Position numbers and translations under genes: made by a program. The notes below the pieces were generated by a model, which did not search any database, was not told the DNA's origin, and was given only the letters and a program-made list of their open reading frames with translations. Positions 38,410-47,108 of a stretch of DNA of 64,000 nucleotides are shown in pieces. Source of the DNA: Acidobacteriota bacterium (GTDB lineage Bacteria > Acidobacteriota > Vicinamibacteria > Vicinamibacterales > SCN-69-37); contig CANIII010000020.1 of assembly GCA_947467605.1 (NCBI GenBank), positions 30,406 to 94,405 on the forward strand, written 5' to 3'. The stretch's first letter is position 1; each line of letters begins with the position of its first letter.

Positions 38410-39564
38410 TTAGAACGTCCTTCTCGCGATCCATTCACGATACAGCGAGTCGGTGAGCATGTAGCGTGGCCCATCGCGCATGACGATGTCTTCGCGCACG
38501 AGGGCGGCAATTGACGACTGCACGCTCGACGCGCCGGCGAGGCGATGGCGTTGACGCACGTCGGCTGACAAGAGCTCGCGGCCCTGCTCAAGCACGAGTG
38601 CGCGCAGCACGCCGCGCTGCGCGAGCGTGAGTCGCTGCCACTGCTCTTCGAAGACCGTCGCCTGCTGGCGCATCATGCGTGTCAGTGTGGTGTGCAGGTC
38701 TTCGAGCCCCACTGTTTTCCGGCCCGCCGCCCGAACGTCGTCCCACGTCTCGTGTGCGAGTCGTTGCACGTCGTAGGGCACGTTGTCGGCGAGGTCGACG
38801 AGCGCAGCGCCGAGGCCCGCTTCGGCGCGCAGGCCGGTCTTCGTGAATCGCGCCTCAAGCCAGGTGGCGAATTCGTCGGGGTCGATCTTCTGCAGACGCA
38901 TCACCGGACCGGCTTTGTAAAACGGCCGGCGCGAGCTGATCATGCGCTCCATCAGCGACGGCTCGGATCCGGCGAAGACGTAGCCGACGTCGCGTTGCTG
39001 CTGCACGGCGGCGCGGAGTGCCTCTTCGACAGCGTTGCCGCCATCAAACGACGCAATCGTTTGAAACTCATCGAGCGCGATGGCCATCGGTCGCTTGCGC
39101 GCCGCCGCGATCCGACCGGGCAGCGCAAAGACTTCGGCGGCGAGGCGTTCGACATCGCGCGATGACCGTACGGCCGGGAACGACAACGACACCGCCGAGG
39201 TGCCCGGGCCCGAGGCGTCGATCGTCACTTCTGGATGAAACGTGCGCATCAAGTCGGCCGCCCACTGTCGTAGCCGGCTGACCGGCGTGTCGGCGGCGAG
39301 CAGCGTCTGCGCGTAGGCCTCGAGGAAGCCAACATAGGAGCTCGAGCCGGCCACGGTCACCGACACGGTCAGGACCCGTTCCTTTGCGAGTGCGTCGAGC
39401 GTGCGCCGGATCAGCGACGACTTGCCGTAGCGGCGCGGCGAGATGAGAAACACCTTTTGGCCGGCCCGAAGGTCAGTCGTGAGGCGATGGTATTCCTCGT
39501 CGCGATCGGCAAACGCGCCGGCCGCGACAATTTCTCCGTAGACGAAAGGGTTGTCGGCTGCCAT
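38410..39564 (-). CDS. STAND-like AAA ATPase (archaeal-ATPase type)
   Basis: About 384 residues. The N-terminal motif NPFVYGEIVAAGAFADRDEE and Walker A SPRRYGKSSL (about 41-50) match the archaeal-type ATPase family; Walker B is MAIALDEFQTI (about 157-167), followed by the sensor-1-like YVFAGSEPSLM. A winged-helix-like C-terminal part (about 300-380, LTLAQRGVLRALVLEQG) is probable. Track start 39600 would run through the divergent operator; ATG 39564 is preferred. It is fused by operon structure to the DisA-like gene and may act as its regulator or effector. Confidence 0.78.
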   Translation of the reverse strand: MAADNPFVYGEIVAAGAFADRDEEYHRLTTDLRAGQKVFLISPRRYGKSSLIRRTLDALAKERVLTVSVTVAGSSSYVGFLEAYAQTLLAADTPVSRLRQWAADLMRTFHPEVTIDASGPGTSAVSLSFPAVRSSRDVERLAAEVFALPGRIAAARKRPMAIALDEFQTIASFDGGNAVEEALRAAVQQQRDVGYVFAGSEPSLMERMISSRRPFYKAGPVMRLQKIDPDEFATWLEARFTKTGLRAEAGLGAALVDLADNVPYDVQRLAHETWDDVRAAGRKTVGLEDLHTTLTRMMRQQATVFEEQWQRLTLAQRGVLRALVLEQGRELLSADVRQRHRLAGASSVQSSIAALVREDIVMRDGPRYMLTDSLYREWIARRTF

Positions 39565-39604
39565 TACCGTGAATGCCGTAATGATTACCCTGAATGACAT
39601 AATG
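39563..39604. promoter_or_regulatory. Tandem 21-bp direct repeat between divergent ATPase and VTT genes
   Basis: Two adjacent copies (39563-39583, 39584-39604) match at 18 of 21 bases; each begins ATTACC and ends TAATG. The junction creates a perfect palindrome GTAAT-G-ATTAC (39578-39588). The block covers the start codons of both flanking genes, so a bound protein could repress both. Exact two-turn spacing supports an operator. Confidence 0.55.
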
Positions 39605-40102
39605 GCGCAAGTGCTTCGGCAGTTCTTCGAACAGCAGTTGGCCCACGCGCTCTCCTGGGGCGCGACCGCCGGCTACACGGTCTACCTTCTCCTCGGCACG
39701 GTCCGGGGGTTCACGCTCATCCCGTCCACCACCCTGGTGCTCGCGGCCCTGCCGTTCTTTCCGCCCGGTCCCCTGCTGGCCGCCACCATCGCCGGCATCG
39801 TCATCTCATCGTCGAGTATCTACTTCTTCTCGTCAGCCCTGCGCCTTGATGAGCGGCTGGCCAAGAAGCATCCGACGCAGATCGCTCGCATCACGGATCT
39901 GATCAATCGGTACGAGTTGCCGATCATCATCGGCTGGAGCTTCTTCCCGCTCGCGCCCACGGATCTGATTTGCTACGTGTGCGGGATGCTCCGCGTCCGG
40001 TTCTGGAAGTTCCTGATCGGCGTCACGATCGGCGAGGGCGCCATCTGCGCCATCTACATCTACGGCGGGGACCAAATTCTGCGCTGGGTGGGAATTCGCT
40101 GA
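39602..40102 (+). CDS. VTT/DedA-like inner-membrane protein
   Basis: About 166 residues with four to five hydrophobic segments. It has the family-like STTLVLAALPFFPPGPLLAATIAG and GWSFFPLAPTDLICYVCGMLRVRFWKF (core of VTT domains, with re-entrant prolines). DedA-family proteins act in lipid carrier or phospholipid flipping. ATG 39602, 39581 and 39551 are all in frame; the latter two place the tandem repeat inside the coding region (a repeated ITVNAVM/ITLNDIM), so 39602 is used with caution. Confidence 0.7.
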   Translation: MAQVLRQFFEQQLAHALSWGATAGYTVYLLLGTVRGFTLIPSTTLVLAALPFFPPGPLLAATIAGIVISSSSIYFFSSALRLDERLAKKHPTQIARITDLINRYELPIIIGWSFFPLAPTDLICYVCGMLRVRFWKFLIGVTIGEGAICAIYIYGGDQILRWVGIR

Positions 40103-40209
40103 ACCACCTCGGGAATTGCCGCAGCAAGTCGATTCTGGCGCGGCCTGCCGGTCGCGTCCTGTGCTGTTCCGGATAGTCGCACCGGCACGTGTGTTGCACT
40201 CTCGGACCC

Positions 40210-40317
40210 ATGATGGGCGCGCGGACTTCGATGATGCTCTGGGCAATCGCCATCCTGATCGGCGGGGGCATCGTCATCGTGCTCGTCGCCCGATCGGAGC
40301 CGTTATGCGCCGTGTAG
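40210..40317 (+). CDS. 35-residue single-span membrane peptide
   Basis: ATG 40210 opens a short frame (MMGARTSMMLWAIAILIGG...) with one clear membrane helix and stop TAG at 40315. The start of the SRPBCC gene (40305) lies inside its last codons in another frame, which suggests coupling. It is below the track cutoff. Ribosome-binding signal is weak, so this is a candidate only. Confidence 0.4.
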   Translation: MMGARTSMMLWAIAILIGGGIVIVLVARSEPLCAV

Positions 40318-41198
40318 TGGCGTTGGGTGGTGCGCTCGCGTTCTTGTTCATCGTCGTGCTGATCTACGTCCGCCCCTGGTATCTCGGATGGGGTGCGACA
40401 GATGAGGAACGGCTGAGACCGCTACCGAGTGATGGCGTCCTGGCGTTTCCGGCAGCGACGCACGAAACACGAGCGATCACGATTAACGCACCTGCCGCAC
40501 GCGTGTGGCCGTGGCTGGCGCAGCTCGGCCAGGACCGTGGCGGCTTCTACAGCTTCGATGTTCTCGAGAACATCGTTGGATGCGAGATGCCAGTGGATGA
40601 TGTGCTGCGCCCGACGTTGCAGCAGTGGAACATTGGTGATCGACTCTGGATGTATCCACCCACCAAAGCTGGAGGTGCCGGATTCGCGACATTGCGAGTG
40701 TTCGAACCCGGCCGGACGATGGGGTTTGCGACCCGCCGTTTCGGCACCGCGCTCGATCAGCCGGAGGACGGTGCCTGGTCATTTGAGCTGGTGCCGGTCG
40801 ACGCATCCACCACGCGTCTGCTGGTGCGTGGTCGTGGTCTGCCCGATCGGTCACTGTGGGGCAAGGTGTTTGACAGCGGCATTTTCGACGTGGCGCACTT
40901 CGTGATGGAGAAACGCATGCTGCTCGGCATCAAGTCGTTGGCCGAGGGTCACACGCGACGACGGCTCGACAACCACGTGCTGGTGGCCTCATGGCTGGTT
41001 GTGTTCATCACGCTCATCACCGCGGTCATTGCCGGGTTTCGTCGTCGTCGGATCGCCGGAGCGGTCGGCGCATTTGTGCTCGCGGGCTTGATCTTTCAGA
41101 TCCTGACGCTGGGGCAGCCAGACATCACCGTGGCGATGATGCTGAGCGTCGTGCCGGCACTGATGCTGTGGTGGACCCGCGACATCAGTCTTGCCTGA
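40305..41198 (+). CDS. SRPBCC-fold (polyketide-cyclase-like) membrane protein
   Basis: About 297 residues. One N-terminal helix (ALGGALAFLFIVVLIYV), an SRPBCC domain (about 40-210: ITINAPAARVWPWLAQLGQDRGGFYSFD..SFELVPVDASTTRLLVRGRG), then three C-terminal membrane helices. Ligand unknown. The track start at 40116 lies in non-coding DNA; ATG 40305 has CGGAG five bases upstream. It overlaps the convergent ADOP gene by 14 bases. Confidence 0.78.
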   Translation: MRRVVALGGALAFLFIVVLIYVRPWYLGWGATDEERLRPLPSDGVLAFPAATHETRAITINAPAARVWPWLAQLGQDRGGFYSFDVLENIVGCEMPVDDVLRPTLQQWNIGDRLWMYPPTKAGGAGFATLRVFEPGRTMGFATRRFGTALDQPEDGAWSFELVPVDASTTRLLVRGRGLPDRSLWGKVFDSGIFDVAHFVMEKRMLLGIKSLAEGHTRRRLDNHVLVASWLVVFITLITAVIAGFRRRRIAGAVGAFVLAGLIFQILTLGQPDITVAMMLSVVPALMLWWTRDISLA

Positions 41199-43617
41199 GA
41201 GCTGCGCTGGGCGGCACTGATGCCGCCCGTCGAGCCGGCCACCAGCATGCGAGTGCGGCGACTGCGATCAACAACAGCGGCACGCTGATCAGCACGGGCA
41301 GATCTTTCGCGCCGCCTCGTACGAGGTGGAGGTCCACGATGACGACGAGCAGCCAGCCGATTGATGCGCCCATCATCACCACGCGCATGCTCTCGAGCAC
41401 GATGCCGCGCACGACGCGATCGGTCGTCGCGCCGAGCGCGAGTCGCACGCTGATCTCTTTCGTGCGCTGCGAGACGGCGTAAGCCACAACGGCATAGATG
41501 CCAATGGACGCCAGCACGAGCAGCAGCGGCCCAAGCACGACAAACATCCGAGCCGGAATCTTGCGAAGCACCAGATTGCGGTCGATGTGCTCGGTCATCG
41601 TGCGCACGTTGTAGACCGGGAGTTCCGGGTCAATGCTTCGCACCGCCTCGCGAATCACCGTGGCGAGGGTGTCTTCGAGACCGGGTCGTGATCGCACGTG
41701 AATCTCGCCAGCAGAAATCGTACGGTCGCGATACGTGAAGTACAGGATTGCCGCTGGCGTTTCACCAAATGCTTCGTACGTCGTCGTGCCCACGACGCCG
41801 ACGATGGTGTAGGCGCGGTCTCGCGAGGTGATGCGTCGACCGAGGGGCTCGGTGCCCTTGAGGTACTGGCGCACGAAGACGTCATTGACCACGACCTGCC
41901 GCGGCGCTGACGGATCGTTGAGCTCAGCGAAGTCGGATCCGCTGAGCATGGGAATGCCGAGTGTCTTGAAATATCCGGGTGTGACGACGTTTGACAGGCA
42001 CTCGTCGAGACGGCCATCGGGACGCGCCGTGCCTTCCACAAGAAACGTGCGCGATGGCAGGCCGTGGATATCGAGGGGCACGCTCGATGCGATCGCGGCG
42101 GCTTCAACCACCGGTGCATCGCGCAGGCGAGTGAGCAGCCGATCGGTGAAGGTGCGAACCGCAGCCGCCTGCTCAGCGTCAGCGGTCGGTATTCGACCCG
42201 TCAGGTCATAGGCAGACAAAAGCACACCGTCCGTGCGAAAGCCCGGATTGGTGTCTTGCGTGTCGCGGAATCCTCGGTAGAAGAGGCCGGCAACTGTCAG
42301 CAGTATCAGCGCGAGGGCCACCTGCGCGCCCATGAGCAGGTTTCTCAAGCCATCGCGTGGGCTACCGCGCGTGCCGGCCCTGACCACGCGCATGGGATCG
42401 GCGTCGGCCAGCTGGGCCGCCGGCGGCGCGCCGAACAAGATGCCGGAGAGCAGGCCAAGTCCAATGGCGAACAGGAGCGTCGTCGCATCGACGTGCGTCT
42501 GAAACTTGACGGGAAAGGCGCCGGTCATCGGCACAGCGCGCAGCGCTTCGGTGCCCCACATCGCGACCAGCACACCCAGGGCTGCGCCCATGAGCGCCAG
42601 CATGAGATTCTCGATCACGATCAGGCGAACGATGCCCCAGGGCCGGGCACCAATGGCGAGTCGAATCCCGACTTCTTTCTGTCGAGCGCTGGCGCGGGCG
42701 AGGACCAGATTCGCTGTGTTGCCGCACACGGTCAGCAATAGCAGCAGCATGATCACCTGGAGAAACCAAAGCGCGCTCGCGAAGAACCGTTGTGGGCCGC
42801 GTGGTGCATCGAAGAACGGCAGCACCTCGCTCGTGAACTTCGCGTTCGTCGTGGGGTACTGCGACGCGAGGTCTCGAAACACGCTCGCCACCTCACCAAA
42901 CGCCTGTGCCTTGGTCACACCATCGCGGAGATGACCCATGATGGCGTAGCCGCGCTGGTCACGATCTGTCAGTTCGTTCGATCCGCGAAACATCACGGGC
43001 GCAATCGTGGCGGGCAGCCAGACATCGAAGCTCAGACCGAGCACCGATCCTTGGAAGTCGCGTGGCGCCACACCGACGATCGTCAGCACCTGATCATTGG
43101 CGCGTATGGTCTGCTGCAACACATCGGGAGCACCGGCATAGTGCGAATGCCAATAGTCGAAGGAGATCACCGCAACAGCTTCTCCGCCCGGGCGCGCGGT
43201 GTCGGCCGGCATCAGCAGGCGGCCGAGCGCGGGCTTCAGACCGAGCACGTCGAAGAAGTTGCCCGATACCAGCTGCGCGTAGGCACGCTCAGTGCGGCCG
43301 GCATCGCCGACATACAACGGCGCCATGCGAAACGCTGTGAGCTCGCGAAACGAACGCAGCCGATCATGCAGGTCACCATATTCCAGCCACGACGATGACG
43401 GGTAGGCGCCGGTGTCGGTAACGGCTTCTACAAAGTAGAAGGCGCGACCATTGACGACGCCGGGGATCGGGTTGAAGACAATCGTTTGAATCCACGAGAA
43501 CACCGTCGTGTTCACGCCAATGCCGATGGCCAGCGATACGACGATGACGCTGGCGAGGACGGGCATTCGAGTGATGGCCCGCCAGGCATGGCGGACGTCG
43601 CGCCACACGCTACCCAC
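41185..43617 (-). CDS. ADOP-type ABC permease (duplicated MacB_PCD-FtsX orphan permease)
   Basis: 810 residues. Two tandem units, each with a membrane helix, an extracytoplasmic MacB_PCD domain and an FtsX module: the first has ARASARQKEVGIRLAIGARPWGIVRLI, the second SQRTKEISVRLALGATTDRVVRGIV. This is the layout of the acidobacterial duplicated orphan permease family; no ATPase is adjacent. The GTG start overlaps the stop of a 45-residue membrane peptide. The pair has its own CGTTCA-N5-CGTTCA promoter and so probably belongs to the regulon of the nearby two-component system. Confidence 0.9.
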   Translation of the reverse strand: MGSVWRDVRHAWRAITRMPVLASVIVVSLAIGIGVNTTVFSWIQTIVFNPIPGVVNGRAFYFVEAVTDTGAYPSSSWLEYGDLHDRLRSFRELTAFRMAPLYVGDAGRTERAYAQLVSGNFFDVLGLKPALGRLLMPADTARPGGEAVAVISFDYWHSHYAGAPDVLQQTIRANDQVLTIVGVAPRDFQGSVLGLSFDVWLPATIAPVMFRGSNELTDRDQRGYAIMGHLRDGVTKAQAFGEVASVFRDLASQYPTTNAKFTSEVLPFFDAPRGPQRFFASALWFLQVIMLLLLLTVCGNTANLVLARASARQKEVGIRLAIGARPWGIVRLIVIENLMLALMGAALGVLVAMWGTEALRAVPMTGAFPVKFQTHVDATTLLFAIGLGLLSGILFGAPPAAQLADADPMRVVRAGTRGSPRDGLRNLLMGAQVALALILLTVAGLFYRGFRDTQDTNPGFRTDGVLLSAYDLTGRIPTADAEQAAAVRTFTDRLLTRLRDAPVVEAAAIASSVPLDIHGLPSRTFLVEGTARPDGRLDECLSNVVTPGYFKTLGIPMLSGSDFAELNDPSAPRQVVVNDVFVRQYLKGTEPLGRRITSRDRAYTIVGVVGTTTYEAFGETPAAILYFTYRDRTISAGEIHVRSRPGLEDTLATVIREAVRSIDPELPVYNVRTMTEHIDRNLVLRKIPARMFVVLGPLLLVLASIGIYAVVAYAVSQRTKEISVRLALGATTDRVVRGIVLESMRVVMMGASIGWLLVVIVDLHLVRGGAKDLPVLISVPLLLIAVAALACWWPARRAASVPPSAALRQD

Positions 43618-43747
43618 GGCCGTGCAGCTTCTTCATGCCGTCCATCCAGCTCGACGCATCGGCACCCATGAGGTGCAGGCCGAGACCGGCCAGAACGAGC
43701 ACCAAGCACACGACCAGGAACACAACGGTAGACGTCTTCATCCGCAT
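43610..43747 (-). CDS. 45-residue single-span membrane peptide coupled to the ADOP permease
   Basis: Too short for the track. It reads MRMKTSTVVFLVVCLVLVLA..., a basic N-terminus and one helix, then a soluble tail ASSWMDGMKKLHGRG. Its TAG (43612-43610) lies inside the first codons of the ADOP gene (GTG 43617), so reinitiation is likely. There is no Shine-Dalgarno; the ATG lies six bases after a candidate -10 (TAACCT), which suggests a leaderless mRNA. It may be a subunit or regulator of the permease. Confidence 0.6.
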   Translation of the reverse strand: MRMKTSTVVFLVVCLVLVLAGLGLHLMGADASSWMDGMKKLHGRG

Positions 43748-43753
43748 GGCGGC

Positions 43754-43788
43754 AGGTTACAAAGATGAACCTGAACGCTCAATGAACG
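43754..43788 (-). promoter_or_regulatory. PhoP-type direct-repeat promoter of the small peptide/ADOP operon
   Basis: On the minus strand CGTTCA-TTGAG-CGTTCA (43788-43772), followed after 12 bases by TAACCT as -10 (43759-43754), then six bases to the ATG at 43747. A further partial unit (GGTTCA) lies immediately downstream of the box. The 11-base period and distance to the -10 are those of OmpR/PhoP-family activated promoters. Confidence 0.65.
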
Positions 43789-43797
43789 TGGCGGCGA

Positions 43798-45192
43798 TCA
43801 GCCGTTCAGGTTGAGCACGCCTTCGCTGTCGCCGAATTGCGCGATGTCGTCAGCGCCGAGCGCATGCAACACGCCGAGCATGGCACTGGCCAGCGGTGTG
43901 CCTGCGGGTGCTTTGATGTGTCGGCCGCCCTGAATGCGACCGCCGGCGTGACCCGCGATCACGAACGGCACGCGTTTATGGTTGTGGAGATTCGAGTCGC
44001 CCATGGGTGAACCGTAGATGACGACGCTGTTGTCGAGGAGCGAACCGCCGTTCACGCCGTCCGGTGTGTCGCGCATGCGCTCAAGCAGATACGCGAGCTG
44101 ACCGACGTGAAATGCATTCATCCGCGCGAAGTCGCGGATCTTCTCGATCTTGCCGCTGTGATGCGATGTGGGATGGAAGGCTCCGCCAAAGCCGCTCTCC
44201 GGATAGACACGATTGGAGTTGTCGCGCCCCATCTTCAGGGCAAAGACGCGGGTGACATCTGAGCGCAAGGCCACCAGCTGCAGGTCAAACATCAGGCGCA
44301 CATGCTCTGTGAAGCTGTCGGGCACACCTACAGGCGCCGCCGGCAACGTGCGCGCTTCCCCGCTGGCGTTGAACGCTTCGACGGCCTGCAGTCGGCGCTC
44401 GATCTCGCGAATGTTATCGAGGTAGTCTGAGAGCCGGCGCCGATCCGCGGCACCGAGATCGCCAGTGAGACGGCCGATGGCTGTGCCTAGCCAATCGAGG
44501 ATGCTCCGATCATCCGCCTGTCGAGCGACCTGCGACTCACGCGTGCCCGTGGTGCCGAGCACGCCGAACAACTCGTCGAACACCACGCGTGGATTGCGAA
44601 TCATGGGCAGCGGTTGCGTGGGTGACGCCCAGCTGATCGAATCGGTGTACGAGCACGCGTACGGAAAGCCGCAGGCCCCGCCCTGATCGACGTCCTCGAT
44701 GCACAACTGCATGGACGGAATCGGCGACTGCCGGCCCGCGCGCGCGGCATAGATCTGGTCGAGCGACGTCGCGGCTTCAACATCGGCCCCATCCGTCAGC
44801 TTCGGATGCGCCTGCGTGAGGAATACCGCGCTCGACCGGAAGTGATCGCCGCCAATCTCGCGCGCGGTATACGGCTCAGCGCACGCCACATCCGTATTGC
44901 TGACAATCGTCAGGTGCTCGCGAAATTGAGACAGCGCGTTCAGGCTGCTCGGCGACAGATCGAAGTCGCGACCAACCGCCGCCGGCGCCCAGAGATTCTC
45001 TGCGGCACCCAATGCGGCACTGCCGGCCGCACCGTGCACCATCTCGATGCAGATCAGTCGCGACGGTGTCTTGAGCGCGCTTGCGCCAAGCGCCATGGCC
45101 GGCGTCATCGCATCGAGCACCGGGAGGGCGACGACCGCACCCAGCCCCCTCAGCACTGCGCGGCGCGAGAGCTTCTTCTTCGTGATGAACAT
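43798..45192 (-). CDS. DUF1552 protein, Tat-exported
   Basis: 464 residues. The N-terminus KKKLSRRAVLRGLGAVVALPVLDAM is a twin-arginine signal. The domain has RLICIEMVHGAAG, FRSSAVFLTQAHPK, SLDQIYAARAG, ACGFPYACSYTDSISW and FHPTSHHSG, as in DUF1552/DUF1501-related proteins distantly resembling alkaline-phosphatase-fold enzymes. The function is not established. It is always expected next to a DUF1592-type protein, whose gene ends two bases upstream. Confidence 0.85.
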   Translation of the reverse strand: MFITKKKLSRRAVLRGLGAVVALPVLDAMTPAMALGASALKTPSRLICIEMVHGAAGSAALGAAENLWAPAAVGRDFDLSPSSLNALSQFREHLTIVSNTDVACAEPYTAREIGGDHFRSSAVFLTQAHPKLTDGADVEAATSLDQIYAARAGRQSPIPSMQLCIEDVDQGGACGFPYACSYTDSISWASPTQPLPMIRNPRVVFDELFGVLGTTGTRESQVARQADDRSILDWLGTAIGRLTGDLGAADRRRLSDYLDNIREIERRLQAVEAFNASGEARTLPAAPVGVPDSFTEHVRLMFDLQLVALRSDVTRVFALKMGRDNSNRVYPESGFGGAFHPTSHHSGKIEKIRDFARMNAFHVGQLAYLLERMRDTPDGVNGGSLLDNSVVIYGSPMGDSNLHNHKRVPFVIAGHAGGRIQGGRHIKAPAGTPLASAMLGVLHALGADDIAQFGDSEGVLNLNG

Positions 45193-45194
45193 CC

Positions 45195-47105
45195 TCAGTC
45201 CTTTGGCGGACGGGCTCGCCGGAACGTGTCACTCGTCACGACACCCGTGACGAACGCCGAGAAACGATTACCCTGCGGAGCTGCCGACCGGACGATGGCT
45301 CGAACGGCCGGCATGTCGCGATCGTTGAGGCGTCGGCCGAGCGCGTACGTCATGAGTTGTTGGGTGAAGTTGCGCAGCACCAGATCCTGATGCGCGAGCA
45401 GGGCCGACCGCAATCCCGCTGCGCCATCCATGCGAAGGCCGTCATACAAATCTGCTGTCGCATCGATCGCCACACCGTTGTCGGTGGCGCGCCACGCACC
45501 GGTCGCATCGAATTGCTCCAGGGCCATTCCCGGCGGATCGATGACGCGATGACATCCGCTGCACGATGGATTGCGACGATGCTCCTCGACGCGCTGTCGG
45601 GTGGAGAGCGCCACGCCGCTTTTGTCTGGTTTCACCGAGTCGTCAAGTGCGGGCACATTCGGCGGCGGCGGTGGCGGCGGTGTGCCCAGCAACACATCGA
45701 GCACCCACTTGCCACGCAGCACGGGCGACGTACGCGTGCCGAGCGACGTAAGCGTGAGAATGCTCGCCTGCCCGAGTAGACCACGACGACTCGCGGGCAT
45801 CGTGACGGCACGGAATTGATCGCCGCGCACGTTGGGGATCCCGTAGTGCCGCGCCAGTGGCTCATTGATGAACGACCGACTCGAGGTGATGAGCTCCATC
45901 ACACTGCCGTCGCGTTGGATCAAATCAGCAACGACGAGCTCGGTTTCGCGCCGCATGGCTTTGGCGAGTGCCGGCGTGAACGACGGGAACAACTGTGTGT
46001 CGACGACGTTCTTGTCGAGATCCTGAAGGCGGAGCCATTGGGCGGCGAAGCGCGTCGACAACGCCTCCGCGCGTGGGTCGGCAATCATGCGCCGCACCTG
46101 TCCGGCGAGCTGCTCCCGTGTATGCAGTGCGCCTCGACGAGCGGCAGCGATCAAGAGGTCGTCCGGCGCGCGGCTCCACAGGAAGAAGGATAGCCGCGAG
46201 GCGAGCGCCAGATCACTGAGGTCGGTTGTGCCTGCTGTCGGTTCGAGACGAAAGAGAAACTTCGGGCTGACGAGGATCGATTGCAGCGCGAGCTGAATGC
46301 CGTCGTCGAACGTGCCCCGCTCGCGACCACGCGCGTAGAACGACATCGCGTCAGCCACGTCCGCCGGCGTGGCGCTGCCTCGGTACGCGCGGTCCGTCAA
46401 CGCGCGAACGATCGTTGTCGCGCACGCCGTCTGGTCGGCGACATCGCGAGGCGAGCAGATGAACACTTTTTTGCGACTGGGCGTTGCGACGCTGCTCGTG
46501 CCGACGGCCGTGCGGCTGACAGTCGCCGCACCACGGAGGTAGGCGGTAATGAGCGTTGGCGAGACGCTCTGCACATCGGCGATGTTGTCAAAGCCGCCAC
46601 TGGCCGTATCTGGCGGAAGAATCGCCGACGGATCGATATCGACCGCAACCAGATCCTTGATCACGCGTCGGTACTCGGCACGGTTCAGACGTTGAAACGG
46701 ACGCCAAGCGGGATCATTGAGTGTGGCCGCCTTCGCGTCGGCTCGAGCCTCCAGCGCCTCAACAAACGCTCTGCGCTCCTCGAGTGCCGGCCGCTCCGCG
46801 TTGGCGGGCGGCATTTGTCCAGAACGCACCTTTCGAATCACCTTCTCCAGCAGTTCGGAACTGAGGAGCGGTGATGCCACATTGAAACCCGTCAGCACGA
46901 GCGAGCCGCTCTTGGTCTCGCGGCTGTGACACGTCGAGCAGTACTCCTCGACAAGTGCATTCTGCGCCGCATCAGACATCGCAGTCGGCGGCGGAATCGC
47001 AGGTGCGGTGGCGCTCGGCTGCTGCGCCCCCACACCTGCAACTCGGCTCGCAACGACGATGACCAGCAACGCGCCGGCCAGGCGGGCGGCGACGCGGAAC
47101 GTCAT
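45195..47105 (-). CDS. DUF1592/DUF1588/DUF1585 multidomain exported protein with one heme-c-like motif
   Basis: 636 residues. Signal peptide, then a planctomycete-type cytochrome region with CSTCHSRETKSG (about 57-68), PAWRPFQRLNRAEYRRVIKDL (DUF1587-like), a DUF1592 block (ALASRLSFFLWSRAPDDLLIAAA), DUF1588 (RRGLLGQASILTLTSLGTRTSPVLRGKWVLD) and a C-terminal DUF1585 (LRNFTQQLMTYALGRRL). A second CxxCH-like site, CSGCHRVIDP, lies near 543. Roles in electron transfer or polymer use are suggested for such proteins but unproven. It is co-transcribed with DUF1552 and the secreted 283-residue protein. Confidence 0.85.
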   Translation of the reverse strand: MTFRVAARLAGALLVIVVASRVAGVGAQQPSATAPAIPPPTAMSDAAQNALVEEYCSTCHSRETKSGSLVLTGFNVASPLLSSELLEKVIRKVRSGQMPPANAERPALEERRAFVEALEARADAKAATLNDPAWRPFQRLNRAEYRRVIKDLVAVDIDPSAILPPDTASGGFDNIADVQSVSPTLITAYLRGAATVSRTAVGTSSVATPSRKKVFICSPRDVADQTACATTIVRALTDRAYRGSATPADVADAMSFYARGRERGTFDDGIQLALQSILVSPKFLFRLEPTAGTTDLSDLALASRLSFFLWSRAPDDLLIAAARRGALHTREQLAGQVRRMIADPRAEALSTRFAAQWLRLQDLDKNVVDTQLFPSFTPALAKAMRRETELVVADLIQRDGSVMELITSSRSFINEPLARHYGIPNVRGDQFRAVTMPASRRGLLGQASILTLTSLGTRTSPVLRGKWVLDVLLGTPPPPPPPNVPALDDSVKPDKSGVALSTRQRVEEHRRNPSCSGCHRVIDPPGMALEQFDATGAWRATDNGVAIDATADLYDGLRMDGAAGLRSALLAHQDLVLRNFTQQLMTYALGRRLNDRDMPAVRAIVRSAAPQGNRFSAFVTGVVTSDTFRRARPPKD

Positions 47106-47108
47106 GCG

